Source: Vanilla planifolia (Eukaryota; Streptophyta; Magnoliopsida; Asparagales; Orchidaceae). From it: DNA of 64,000 nucleotides. Under the pieces are notes generated by a model, which saw nothing but the letters and a program-made list of their open reading frames with translations, was not told the origin of the DNA and ran no database searches. The stretch covers positions 761,100-825,099 of the forward strand of contig JAIUJO010000225.1 in NCBI GenBank assembly GCA_023846275.1, read 5' to 3'. Position numbers and translations under genes: made by a program. Below are positions 39,550-51,300 of the stretch, in pieces (position 1 is the first letter of the stretch; each line of letters begins with the position of its first letter).

Positions 39550-41899
39550 TGTTATACCCGGTAAAAATTATATGTTTAATCTTCAATAATTAAATTGTGG
39601 CTTGGATGATTTCAGATCGACAGTAGGATGAGCCAGGAGCTCAATTGGAGGCTGTTGGAATTTCTGAAATTTTCTGGGGATTTTTCAGAGCACCGAGGAA
39701 ATTTTTAAGTAATTTTTCCTTTTTAATTGGATTTATTGGATTTTTGGAAATTCAAAAATCTATTTAAATCGGTCCATTAGATTTTTAAACCGGAATTTGG
39801 TTTTTACCGCGCGTGAACCAGACCGGAGCGGTTCAGCGAAGGCGGGGGACGGTTCGCCGAGTGCGTTTGCGCGTGCGGTTGGATAAGCGGATCGGACGGA
39901 CGAGATCAGCGGTGGAGATTAACCGGCTGATCGGGTTTAAGCGGCGTTATTAGAAGGTCAACCGGCGCTTAATGGGTTCTTAACGGGTTATTACCGGTTT
40001 AAGCTGGGTATTTAACCGGATTTGTTCAACTGTTAGGGTTTCGAGCGGTGGCTGGAGACGAGGTGTTCGCGGCGAACAGCGATACTTTCCGGTAGCCTAT
40101 CAAGGGGCTTTTTGTACCTGGAGGTTCGCGAGACCGAGGAGAATCGATTGGTACCGGTTTCTTTCGGCGAGGAGCAGCGGTTGGTCGCGTGCGAGCTTCA
40201 CCGTTGCCGGAGAAGAAAGGTAGGAAATTCAGATTTTAAATTAGTTATTTAGCAAATTAAAATATGTATTATTTTGCAAATAGCTACCGGAGCATGCGAA
40301 TTGTGGTTTTTGGAATTGATTAATGCAAATTATTGATTTTAGCATTTTAGGGTTTTTCTTCGGAAAGTTATAATCGCCGAATTTGGAAATTTTATCAAGC
40401 ATGTGTTGATTCGATTATGTGCTTTAGTCATGTTAAGATAGTATGAACATCGAATTTTGTTTCTCTTTGATCTCGGTCGCCGGAAATCGACGGGGAAAAC
40501 GAAATTTTTCGGAGGAATCGTCGGCTAGGGTTTCGCGGGCGCCGGGCGGAGGAAGGAGATGGATTAGATTAATTTCGGTTTAGTTAATTAAGTAATTGGG
40601 ATTATTCAATATTTATTAATAAATTAAATGTTAAACGTCGGCTGGAAATTTGATTAACCATTCGGCCGGTGGGTTCTCGGTTCAGTGCGAAGGCCGAACC
40701 GGCAGCGAAAACCGGATCAGCGGGATTCGGCGCGGACGAACGGCGCGAAAGCCGAACCGACAGCGAAAACCCGATTCAGCGGGATTTGGCGCGGACGAAC
40801 GGGCGTAGGAAAATTAATTCGGAAATTAATCCGAATTTTCGGAAAATGGATATATGTGAATTTAAATTTTAATTCGGAAATTTATTCCGAATTTCGAAAA
40901 ATTGAGAAAGGGCAGAATTTGATTTTTTTGGAATTTGAAAAAAATGCAGTAATTAGAATTTCGGGATTTTTAAATTCTGAAAAAAATTCAAAAAAAAAGA
41001 AATTGGGATTTGAGCGATCTCGAAAATTCTGGAGATCCGTATGTAGAGAAAAATTTCCTGAAGTAGGGAAAAATGTTATCAGTGATGACAATACAGTTGA
41101 AACAATCAGACAGAGGTATGGTACATGGATGCTACCAAAACAGTCAGTAACTGGTACAGTTGTGTTGCTTGGATGGCAATGGCATGGTTTGAGTCAGTTT
41201 ACTCAGTGTTGGCATATTTCACAGATTGGCATAATGGACCGGACTACTATAGACCCTATATGATGTTTTAGGGTAGTTGTGGTAGGTAACTGTGCGGTTC
41301 AGACTTAGCTTCCACAGTATACATGTGACTGGTAGGTGCTATGCGTGTTTCGAGTGGGCAATCCCACTGGCATGCTACCTGGAACCCCAGGCTAGGTTGT
41401 GATGCGTGTTTCGAGATGACAATCCCACTGGCATGCTATGCCTAGGCGCCATGCGTGTTTCGAGTGGGCAATCCCACTGGCATGCTACATAGATGCTGCG
41501 GTGTCGGGTGGAGTGCCATATTTATATATTTATTCTGTGGATGTTATATATCTTTTTTTTATGGTGAGGTCATTACATGACTATGGAACTTACCATGGGG
41601 GTTCAGACTTCTACTAGATCGGTTCTCCTATTGGTATGGGATAGGAGTATTGGGTCTAGTAGGAGTAACATTGTGCGAGTCTATCTGTTAATTCATGAGT
41701 CATGAATTCTGAGTTGACGGTGTACCCGGGAGATGGGATCCACATTGTTAAGGAAAGTATGTGTGTAATGATGTGTTATATCCTATGTTTTTCATAGGCT
41801 ACTCAGGTTGGTATGGGACGATCTGAGCTGTCTATATGAAAAAAAAAAAAAAAAAAATGTGTATGCCAAAAATCAGCCTAGGAAAAATGGGGTGTAACA
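39550..41899 (+). repeat. Gypsy 5' LTR (2350 bp, internally deleted)
   Basis: It runs from TGTTATACCC to GGTGTAACA. Compared with the 3' LTR it lacks about 120 bp at 40441 (between two GATAGTAT words still present in the 3' copy) and about 560 bp at 41510, plus an 11-bp piece in the GGATAAGC area near 39880. The LTR holds GC-rich stretches near 39800-40200 and 40660-40800. Open frames at 40669-40872 and 40685-41263 overlap in different frames and have no recognisable domain, so I read them as LTR sequence. A run of A residues lies at about 41839-41857. Confidence 0.95.
41341..41490 (+). repeat. Tandem units inside gypsy LTR
   Basis: A unit with ATGCGTGTTTCGAG and GGCAATCCCACTGGCATGCT starts at 41341, 41402 and 41451. 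The 3' LTR keeps copies from 47268, 47329 and 47378, a fourth near 47451 and a partial fifth near 47503. The 560-bp deletion in the 5' LTR removed the last ones. CACTGGCATGC contains the near-palindrome TGGCATGC; a role is unknown. Confidence 0.85.
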
Positions 41900-41903
41900 A
41901 GAG

Positions 41904-41915
41904 TGGTATCAGAGC
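41904..41915 (+). other. Primer binding site, initiator Met tRNA
   Basis: TGGTATCAGAGC, a full 12-base match to the complement of the plant initiator methionine tRNA 3' end, begins four bases after the LTR end at 41899. It primes first-strand synthesis. Three partly repeated copies of the following sequence (CCCTAGGTTAGGATA) lie at about 41916-42060. Confidence 0.93.
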
Positions 41916-42060
41916 CCTAGGTTAGGATAATAGGGCTAGACATGTATAGAAGTTCAGCCCTAGGTTAGGATAGTGGGGCTAGACATGTATAGAAGTTCAG
42001 CCCTAGGTTAGGATAGTGGGGCTAGACATATATAGAAGTTCAACCCAAGGTGGGGAGAAC
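41916..42060 (+). repeat. About 58-bp tandem units after gypsy primer site
   Basis: CCCTAGGTTAGGATAGTGGG or a close variant is followed by GCTAGACATGTATAGAAGTT three times in a row from about 41916, with a decayed fourth start near 42044. This lies in the leader between primer site and gag, where packaging signals sit in related elements. That role is inference. Confidence 0.8.
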
Positions 42061-42100
42061 TGTTGGTCATTTTATTATACTATAGTAGTCAGTATGCCAA

Positions 42101-43348
42101 ATGCCAAATGACGACTCTAATGCCAGATTAGTTGCTTTTGACAGTATGGCTGGTACCAGGAGACTTCCCTTTCGTGGAGCAGCTAGAGGCAGACCTGTAT
42201 CTGCTACTCCTACCCCGGAGACGATCCCAGCATTGCCAGTTGAGCCAGCCGTGGATCGTTCGATCGATGCCTTTATGCGGTTGCGTCCGCGGAGCTTCAG
42301 TGGGTCGGCTGACCCAGCGGTGGCATATGACTGGATGGCTCATATGCTTGAGCTGTTTGATGCCTTGGGATGTCCGTTCAGCAGGAGGGTAGTACTTGCT
42401 GCTCTAGTATTGGAGGGAGAGGCTGCTACCTGGTGGAGAGGCTAGCGGCGCGCTGTGTTTGGGGAGGTCCAGAACAGCGAGATAGCTTGGGAGGACTTTG
42501 TTGAGGCATTCAGGGAGTGCTACATTCCGGCTTCTGCCATGTCTCAGTTCAGGCAGGGCCAGATGTCAGTGAATGACTACTTATCGAGATTCACTTATCT
42601 AGCGAGGTATGCCACAGAGCTGGTACCATCTGAGGAGCGCAGATGTGAGATGTTCTTGGAGGGACTTCGTCCTATGCTGCAGCGTCAGTTGGTTGTGAGC
42701 CAGTTTGCCAGATTTCGTGACTTAGTAGAGGCTGCGAGATCCATTGAACTTATTGACATCCGGATGGAGGCCCAGAGAAAGGATCACAACAAGAGAAAAG
42801 AATTCAGAAATGCCCAACAGAACAAAAAGGGCAAGAGACACATAGGTCACCGTGGTACTCAGGAGGGCGTGTTCCAGCCACGGCCTATTTCCGAGAGGCC
42901 AGTGCAGCAGACAGGTACTCGGACTGGGGGAATTATTTGCTACCACTGTCAGCAGCCAGGACACAAAAGGCACGACTGCCAGGAAAGGAAGAAACAGAGG
43001 ATCAAAGGACCGGTTGGTTCATCTGGAGGACAGCCCAGAGTATTTGCATTGGCTCAGCAGCAGGCTTCAGAGTCACCAGAGGTGATCACAGGTATGCTTT
43101 ATTTTGGCAATGTGCAGTGTGTGACTTTGTTTGATACTGGTGCATCTCATTCTTTTGTTGCTGAGAGGATTTGGAATCAGATATCAGGATCCAAGGGTTA
43201 TTTAAAAGAACCCTTACTGGTTAGGCTTCCTGATGGGAAAGAGATTCCCACTGTTCAGAAGATTGATGGGTCTATTCTGATTAGTGGACACGAGTTCGTA
43301 ACAGAGTTGATATGTGTACCACTAACAGAGTTCGACATCATCTTAGGG
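42101..43348 (+). pseudogene. gag: Gypsy gag and aspartic protease, one stop, then frameshift
   Basis: Two ATG codons (42094, 42101) precede the frame, and 42101 is in frame with all that follows. The retrotransposon gag domain runs from about 42270 to 42760 (AYDWMAHMLELFDALG, VLEGEAATWW, FRECYIPASA, FLEGLRPMLQRQLV). A TAG at 42443-42445 interrupts it, probably an old TGG. A basic stretch is followed by one CCHC zinc knuckle, CYHCQQPGHKRHDC, starting at 42938. The aspartic protease follows, with its catalytic block LFDTGASHSF (DTG at 43133-43141) and the flap-side TEFDIILGM at about 43330-43350. The frame then shifts by one near 43348, where GMDWL would be expected. Small plus and minus frames overlapping 42128-43134 are shadows. 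Confidence 0.93.
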
Positions 43349-43650
43349 ATGATTGGTTGTGCTACCATGCAGTGGTTCTGGATTGTTGGAAGAAGAAGGT
43401 TAGGATCAGGGTGCCTGGTTCGGAGGATGTGATATACTTTCGTCTGAACAGGCAGATTCCCCTGATCTCAGTTCTTCAGGCAAAGAGACTAGTGAGTAAG
43501 GGTTGTACTGGTTGGTTGGCTTATGTGGCAGATAGCCAAGCCACCACTACCCTTATGTCAAATATTCTAGTGGTGGGAGACTTCCCTATGGTCTTTCTAG
43601 AGGAATTGCCAGGACTTCCACCAGCTAGGGAAGTGGGGTTTTCGATTGAT
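43349..43650 (+). pseudogene. pol: Gypsy protease-RT linker, ends at deletion point
   Basis: In the shifted frame the protein continues with AVVLDCWKKKVRIRVPGSED, then DFPMVFLEELPGLPPAREV and GFSIDL. In plant gypsy elements this last block sits just before the RT domain (PxxxPPYRM region). Here it runs at about 43650 straight into a piece typical of the end of RNase H. No RT motif (no YxDD, no VKKKDGSxRxCIDYR) occurs anywhere in the element. Confidence 0.9.
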
Positions 43651-43992
43651 TTGAGGCAAAGGAGATGATTGGAATTGATAAAAAACTATGAACTGGTGAT
43701 AAATTACTGCGAGGGTAAGGCTAATCCTGCTGCTGATGCTTTGAGCAGGCACGCAGTTATGCATACTATGTTAGTCTATGACTCTATACTAGACTTGGAA
43801 TGGGATATTGAAAGATGTCAGGAACAGTTGTCTGTTCAGAGACTGATTCATAGACTCAGCTCGTTGACTATTCGGGCTGACTGGTTATCTGAGATGCGTG
43901 ATCTTCAACTTTGTGATGAAGAGCTGAAGGAGAAGTTGAGTTGGCATCGCAGGGATTGGGAGGAGACTTTGCTCTCAGAAACGACATTTTGA
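43645..43992 (+). pseudogene. pol: Gypsy RNase H C-terminal remnant and linker
   Basis: The frame reads LRQRR, then TGA (43666-43668, where Trp is conserved), then LELIKNYELVINYCEGKANP and ADALSRH, the last block of gypsy RNase H. The catalytic DEDD part of RNase H is missing. A linker of about 70 residues leads toward integrase, and the frame shifts by one around 43950. Because both sides of the deletion stay in one frame, it was neutral for frame. The word GATTTG at the junction may be the microhomology used. Confidence 0.88.
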
Positions 43993-45331
43993 CTTTCAGA
44001 GGTCGCTGGTGTGTGCCATCACATCAGGAGTTCAAGGAGAGGATCCTTCGAGAGGCTCATTATGGAACTTTGGCTATACACCCTGGAGAAGTCAAGATGT
44101 ATAGGAATTTGCGGAGTGTTTTCTGGTGGAGAGGTTTGAAGGCAGATGTTGCTGCTTTTGTTAGGAAGTGCCTTACATGTCAGCAAGTTAAGGCCGAGCA
44201 CCAGAGACCTGGAGGATTGTTGCAGAGTTTGCCGATTCTGGAGTGGAAATGGGATGACATCACTATGGACTTTGTGACTGGTCTTCCTCGTACCAGACAA
44301 GGTTTTGACGCCATTTGGGTCATCGTGGATCGATTGACCAAGTCAGCCCATTTCTTATCAATTAAGAAGACGGATTTAGCGGCACAATTGGCAGAGGTAT
44401 ATATTCAGCAGATTGTCAGATTGCATGGGATTCCCCGATCTATTATTTCTGACAGAGACGCCAAGTTCACATCACAGTTTTGGAGGAGCTTACACACTGC
44501 CATGGGTACACAGTTGAAGTTCAGTATTGCTTATCATCCTCAGACAGATGGACAGTCTGAGCGAACTATTCGGACCTTGGAGGATTTGCTACGCCTAAGC
44601 GTACAGACTTACTCAGCAGATTGGGCCAGACGATTACCCTTGGTAGAATTTGTGTATAATAACAGTTTTCAGGCGTCGATTGGTATGGCACCTTACGAGG
44701 CACTGTATGGACGTCGGTGTAGATCTCCTGTTTGTTGGGAAGAGGGTGATTCCAGGAGAGTGTGGGGACCCCAGATTGTGGAGGAGACCGCAACGGAAGT
44801 CAAGTTATTGCTGGACAGATTACGTACTGTGCAAGATCGCCAGACGAAATATTATGATTCTAAGCACAGAGCTGTTGAGTTTTCTGTGGGAGATAGGGTA
44901 TTCCTGAAGATCAGTCCTATGCGAGGTCTATTCAGGTTTGGCAAGTCTTCTAAGCTTCGACCTCGTTACATTGGTCCCTATCCTATTCTGGAGAGGATTG
45001 GTGAAGTGGCTTACAGGTTGGCACTTCCTGAGCATCTGACTGGGATTCACAATGTGTTTCATGTTTCGAATCTCAAGAGATATGTGCCAGATCCTTCTCA
45101 TTGTATCGGTGATGATTCTCCTGGTTTGCAAGTGGTACCAGATTCTTCTTATGTGGAACTGCCAGTTCGCATCCTCGAGGAGAGCAGCAGGCAGCTGAGG
45201 AAAAGGTCGTTCCTATGGTCAAGGTTCTGTGGAATAGACATGACGAAAGGGAGGCAACCTGGGAGCTGGAGCAGGATGTTGCGAAAAAGTCGTCTGAACT
45301 TCTTGCTGAATTTCGAGGGCGAAATTCCTGA
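43950..45331 (+). pseudogene. pol: Gypsy integrase with chromodomain-like tail, nearly open
   Basis: This is the longest clean frame in the window, about 430 codons open to near 45200. It starts in DFALRNDILTFRGRWCVP, has a zinc-binding H2C2 region (EAHYGTLAIHPG, then KCLTCQQVK), then the catalytic triad: D at 44268 (TMDFVTGLP), D at 44451 (ISDRDAKFTSQFW) and E at 44559 (DGQSERTIRTLED). The GPY/F-type C-terminal module follows (RPRYIGPYPILERIGEVAYR, HNVFHVSNLKRY). Near 45200 a frameshift moves the rest into another frame, where VVPMVKVLWN and EATWELEQDV are readable to TGA at 45329-45331. That segment is a chromodomain-like tail, which in chromoviruses can steer integration to chosen chromatin. 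In the unshifted frame the open frame runs on into the LTR to 45389, which is an artefact. Confidence 0.94.
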
Positions 45332-45345
45332 TAAGGTGGGGAGAT
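45332..45345 (+). other. Polypurine tract of gypsy element
   Basis: AAGGTGGGGAGAT lies between the end of pol (TGA 45329-45331) and the 3' LTR start at 45346. It is the expected plus-strand primer. Confidence 0.9.
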
Positions 45346-48300
45346 TGTTATACCCGATAAAAATTATATGTTTAATCTTTAATAATTAAATTGTGGCTTG
45401 GATGATTTCAGATCGACAGTAGGGTGAGCCAGGAGCTCAATTAGAGGCTGTTGGAATTTCTGAAATTTTCTGGGGATTTTTCGGACCACCGAGGAAATTT
45501 TTAAGTAATTTTCCCTGTTTAATTGGATTTATTGGATTTTTGGAAATTCAAAAATCTATTTAAATCGGACCATTAGATTTTTAAACCAGAATTTGGTTTT
45601 TACCACGCGTGAACCAGACCGGAGCGGTTCAGCGAAGGCGGGGGACGGTTCGCCGAGTGCGTTTGCGCGTGCGGTTGGATAAGCCACGGATAAGCGGATC
45701 GGACGGACGAGATCAGCGGTGGAGTTTAACCGGCTGATCGGGTTTAAGCGGCGTTATTAGAAGGTCAACCGGCGCTTAATGGGTTCTTAACTGGTTATTA
45801 CCGGTTTAAGCTGGGTATTTAACCGGATTTGTTCGACTGTTAGGGTTTCGAGCGGTGGCCGGAGACGAGGTGTTCGCGGCGAACGGCGATACTTTCCGGC
45901 AGCCTATCAAGGGGCTTTTTGTACCTGGAGGTTCCCGAGACCGAGGAGAATCGATTGGTACCGGTTTCGTTCGGCGAGGAGCAGCGGTTGGTCGCGTGTG
46001 AGCTTCACCGTCGCCGGAGAAGAAAGGTACGAAATTCAGATTTTAAATTAGTTATTTAGCAAATTAAAATATGTATTATTTTGCAAATAGCTACCGGAGC
46101 ATGCGAATTGTGGTTTTTGGAATTGATTAATGCAAATTATTGATTTTAGCATTTTAGGGTTTTTCTTCGGAAAATTATAATCGCCGAATTTGGAAATTTT
46201 ATCAAGCATGTGTTGATTCGATTATGTGCTTTAGTCATGTTAAGATAGTATCAAATGCTGAAATTTGTTTAATTTCATAGATTGTTAAAATTGGGGATCA
46301 GATGAAACGTGGCGAAAATTTTGATTGAACCTTAGAAATTAGTGGCAATTATTGAAACATTAGGATAGTATGAACATCGAATTTTGTTTCTCTTTGATCT
46401 CGGTCGCCGGAAATCGACGGGGAAAACGAAATTTTCTGGAGGAATCGTCGGCTAGGGTTTCGCGGGCGCCGGGCGGAGGAAGGAGATGGATTAGATTAAT
46501 TTCGGTTTAGTTAATTAAGTAATTGGGATTATTCAATATTTATTAATAAATTAAATGTTAAACGTCGGCTGGAAATTTGATTAACCATTCGGCCGGTGGG
46601 TTCTCGGTTCAACGCGAAGGCCGAACCGGCAGCGAAAACCGGATCAGCGGGATTCGGCGCGGACGAACGGCGCGAAAGCCGAACCGGCAGCGAAAACCCG
46701 GTTCAGCGGGATTCGGCGCGGACGAACAGGCGGAGGAAAATTAATTCGGAAATTAATCCGAATTTTCGGAAAATGGATATATGTGAATTTAAATTTTAAT
46801 TCGGAAATTTATTCCGAATTTCGGAAAATTGAGAAAGGGCAGAATTTGATTTTTTTGGAATTTGAAAAAAATGCAGTAATTAGAATTTCGGGATTTTTAA
46901 ATTCTGAAAAAAATTCAGAAAAAGAGAAATTAGGATTTGAGCGATCTCGAAAATTCTGGAGATCCGTATGTAGAGAAAAATTTCCTAAAGTAGGGAAAAA
47001 TGTTATCAGTGATGACAGTACAGTTGAAACAGTCAGACAGAGGTATGGTACATGGATGCTACCAAAACAGTCAGTAATTGGTACAGTTGTGTTGCTTGGA
47101 TGGCAATGGCATGGTTTGAGTCAGTTTACTCAGTGTTGGCATATTTCACAGATTGGCATAATGGACCGGACTACTATAGACCCTATATGATGTTTTAGGG
47201 TAGTTGTGGTAGGTAACTGTGCAGTTCAGACTTAGCTTCCACAGTATACATATGACTGGTAGGCGCTATGCGTGTTTGGAGTGGGCAATCCCACTGGCAT
47301 GCTACCTGGAACCCCAGGCTAGGTTGTGATGCGTGTTTCGAGATGGCAATCCCACTGGCATGCTATGCCTAGGCGCCATGCGTGTTTCGAGTGGGCAATC
47401 CCAATGGCATGCTACATAGACGCTGCGGTGTCGGGTGCTAGGCGTTATGACACGTGTTTCGAGATGGGCAATCCCACTGGCATGCTTTGCCTAAGCGCCA
47501 CGCACTGGCATGCTACCTGGAAGCCCAGAGGAGAGCTACTCTGGTGTGACTGGGGTGACTGTGGTTGGTCGGAGTTTGGAACTGAGAGTGCCTTTCCACC
47601 ATACATTGTTATGTTGTATTCCTATACTCTTGCTATTATCCTTCTTTTGCATGTGAGTTTTACTAGCTGTCTTTCCTACTGGGCGTAGCTCATTCCTTTA
47701 TTATCTATATTTTTCCAGTGGCTCGGCAGACTTGACGCCACCCAGATTAGGTGGGATCGTGGTCAGCAGGCTAGTGGAGGATATCTGATCTTTGATTTTT
47801 GAGACATTTGGGTTAGTGTGATTGATGCTATTGGATGTATTTAGTGAGACTTTTATTCTTATGTCAGGTATTGTGTGAGGATGAATCTGACTTATGTATC
47901 TTGTTGGATGATGTTGCACTTGTTGGACTTGGATCTTATTCTTGTGATGTAGTTTCCATTCACTATCTTACTTATTGTTTTGGTGCTATGGTGTGTGGAG
48001 TGCCATATTTATATATTTATTCTGTGGATGTTATATATCTTTTTTTGATGGTGAGGTCATTACATGACTATGGAACTTACCATGGGTGTTCAGACTTCTA
48101 TTATATCGGTTCTCCTATCGGTATGGGATAGGAGTATTGGGTCTAGTAGGAGTAACATTGCGCGAGTCCCTCTGTTAATTCAGGAGTCATGAATCCTGAG
48201 TTGACGGTGTAACCGGGAGATTGGATCCACATTGTTAAGGAAAGTAGGTGTGTAATGATGTGTTATATCCTATGTTTTTCGTAGGCTACTCAGGTTGGTA

Positions 48301-48390
48301 TGGGACGATCTGAGCTGTCTATATGTAAAAAAAAAAAAAAAAAAAAAATGTGTATGCCAAAAATCAGCCTAGGAAAAATGGGGTGTAACA
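45346..48390 (+). repeat. Gypsy 3' LTR, full length (3045 bp)
   Basis: It runs from TGTTATACCC to GGTGTAACA and is nearly identical to the 5' LTR outside the deleted parts. It retains the 120-bp part at about 46251-46370 and the 560-bp part at about 47438-47997, and so shows the ancestral LTR. Frames at 46596-46799, 46783-47190, 47326-47688 and 47835-48131 lie in LTR sequence and carry no recognisable domain. An A-run lies at about 48326-48348. Confidence 0.95.
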
Positions 48391-48395
48391 AATAT
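48391..48395. repeat. Target site duplication of gypsy element, right
   Basis: AATAT, identical to 39545-39549. After it the monomer continues with TTTGGAGATCAAGGATATTA, the expected next landmark of the unit that was open at 39549. Confidence 0.9.
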
Positions 48396-51300
48396 GTTAT
48401 TTGGAGATCAAGGATATTATACTCAATGTCCTTAGTATCTTAAAGTGGAACTTTCCCTTGTAATTTACATCATTGCTTTAAAGTTTTTGCTTTAATTTGG
48501 AAATATTACTTTTACACTTTAATTTTCGTTTCATATGACCTTTACATTATTTTATTTTTTGTATATTACCACGCTTTATTTTATCTCATCCCTAATTTAG
48601 TTAAAATATACTAAATATTAAAAAAAACATTAATTATTATATTAATTTATTTACTTTTAATCAATAGTGATCCAAACGATGCCCAATAGAGACAAAAATA
48701 TCATGTGACTCATCTTGACACTTTCTATCTAATAAAATATTTTATTATATTTTTATTTTCAAGGATATTGAAACCTTATTATAGTCATTTCTATTTGTGT
48801 TAGATTTGGCAATCAATGATGTTACACTCGTGAATGAACCTTTCCCACAAAATTTTTCTCATTTCTACAAATGTTTTGTATGATTTGTTTATTTTACATG
48901 GATGCTCTAATTCTCCACTCATGTGAACTACAAATCTTTGTATTTTTGTTATATTATATTAATTTAATTTGTCTAATTTCAGTTGTAATATATAATTACT
49001 ATTTAAATAATAATTTATTATTATTATTATAGCTTATAAAATTTTGTAACTCTAATAATTCTAATAATTTTTAAATATTTTATTATTTTGTTTTAGTGAG
49101 CTTTCTAGTCATTTTGATTTGTAGGTTATTTGATGATCAGGGTTGTTAAATTCAATCTCCAAATTATCTTCAAAAGCATGTTTACCTTATGATTTATCTC
49201 ATTGTTTTAAATTTATAACTTTGATTTGATTTTATTACGATGATACAATAATTCTCTTCTCATGTGACCATTACATTAATTTGATTTGGTTATAATATAT
49301 TTCTTTAACTTAGGTCATCACTTCTTTGTAGTGTAATCAAGTAAAATTAAAATAATAATTTATCAATGTTTATGGTTATTTATTTTCAACTAATATTAAT
49401 ACCAAGCAATCACCAAAATAGGCATCACTAGACTTGTCTTAACTAGCTTTATCTAATTATATTTTAATTTTTATATTTTAAATATTTTTTTATCTAGGAT
49501 TTTTACATCTTTACGAGTCATTTTGAATTGTGCATGATTTAATGATCGATCAAGTGTCAAATTTGTAAAAAAAATGTTTTATTTCGAATTGATTATTTTA
49601 TTTTGAAGGTCTAACTCTCCTCTGATGTGGAAATTACATATGCTTTTTTGGATATATTAATAATTTAGATTTGTTTATTTTAGCTCTATTAATTGTTGGC
49701 TTATTACTAAAATAATAATTTAAAATTATTTTTACTTACTAAATTTGGTAAATCATAATAATTTGAAACATGGTCTAATCGAGATGAAAAACTTTAAACT
49801 CATCTCAAAGAGGTCTATCTGATCAAATATTAATTTATAACATTTTAAATATTTCTTTTATTGTTCTAGAAATTTTTATGAGATATTCTAATTTAGATTT
49901 GATGATTAAGGATGTTACCCTCGATCTTGTTGGATCTTTGAACGATTTTTCTTATACAATTTACCTCATTTCCTCAAAGTTTTTGCATTGTTTTGGATAT
50001 GTTTCAATGATCATCTAATTCTCTTCTAAAGTGATCTTCACTGTACTTCGATTTAGTCATATTATATTACTTCAATTTATTAGCTTTATTCTTTACCATC
50101 AATTTACTTCAAATTTTAAAAATAAATGTTTTATTGTTGTATTTATTTTTCTTAATTGTAGAAATTACAAACAAAGTGCAATTAAGAAAAAATGAATATA
50201 AAAAACTCATTTCATCAACCTCTGTTCCATTATATCTTCATTTCTATACTTTTAAATATTTTAGCATTCAGTATTTTTGGCAAACTTTACGAGACATTTG
50301 CATTTCATTTGATGATCAAGGAAGCTATGCATGATCTCTTTAATATATTTTGATATGACTTGCCTATACAATTTATCTCATTTTTTAATATTTTTCACTT
50401 CTAATTGCTTAAATTACTATTAAACTTTAATTTTCCTTCTATGTAACCTTTAGATAAATTTAATTTTATGATACTATATTACTTCAACATATCTTATTTT
50501 AGATTTAGTACATATTTGTTTTTGTTAAAAAAATTATTGTTATATTTAGAAATTTACATATGTACTTCTTAGTAATTGCAAATTTTGTTTGATTGAGAAT
50601 AAATAAACGTCATTTCATTTTTTTATGCATTATAATAAATTTTATTTTTCACCAAACTATATGACTAAGAATGATACACTTGATCTCTACAGCATCTTGG
50701 AGTGCAATAATCTCGTGAAAGTTATCTCATTTATTCAAATAATTCAATTTGATTTACATATATTACTATAAAACTCTAAATCACTTCTACTGACATTGTA
50801 CAACACTTTCATTTGGTTATATTACATTCTTCCAATTTATCATATTTCTAATTTAATATATTTTAATTAATACAAAATTAATTTTGTGTTATTATTATGA
50901 CATTCAATTTGGTAATTTGAAATAATTCCAAATAAGTTTCAATCGAGTTGAATAATCATTGAACTTGCATACATGAACTTTATGCAATTAAAAAACCAAT
51001 TTGAAGTTTTGATGTATTTTAATTTCTATAGTATCGGAAAATTTAAGAAGTTTTGGTTATTATATGTGATCTAGATGAAGTAAACATTGTTCAACTTGAC
51101 TTTAAAAAGTTAATTGAACTAAATGTTTATTTTAATATTTTTAAATATTTAATTTTCTAGGGTTTTGGTATACCTAATAAGATATTCAGATTCAACCTAA
51201 TTTAATGATTGAGAATGCTGCATTTGATCTCCTTAATATAATGGAATATTATTTTCCCTCACAAATTGTGTCATTTTTTAAATGTTTTTATTTTGTTGTC

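Larger units (their letters stand above)
39550..48390 (+). mobile_element. Ty3/gypsy LTR retrotransposon lacking reverse transcriptase
   Basis: An 8.84 kb element with TG...CA LTRs, an initiator-Met primer site, gag, aspartic protease, integrase with a chromodomain-like tail, a polypurine tract and a perfect AATAT target duplication. Gene order places the RNase H remnant before integrase, which is gypsy order. The integrase style and the tail are those of plant chromoviruses, probably the Tekay/Del group (by eye). RT and most of RNase H are missing through one deletion near 43650, so the copy is non-autonomous. Base composition is far richer in GC than the array around it. The LTRs are nearly identical apart from two deletions in the 5' copy, which together with the intact target duplication points to a fairly young insertion. 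Confidence 0.96.

Noticed and set aside
40685..41263. 192-codon plus-strand frame in the gypsy 5' LTR
   Set aside because: It lies wholly in LTR sequence, overlaps another frame of similar make-up, and the 3' LTR counterpart is split into two shorter frames (46596-46799 and 46783-47190).
47835..48131. 98-codon frame in the gypsy 3' LTR
   Set aside because: The 5' LTR lacks most of it through deletion, and no domain is recognisable. It is LTR sequence.
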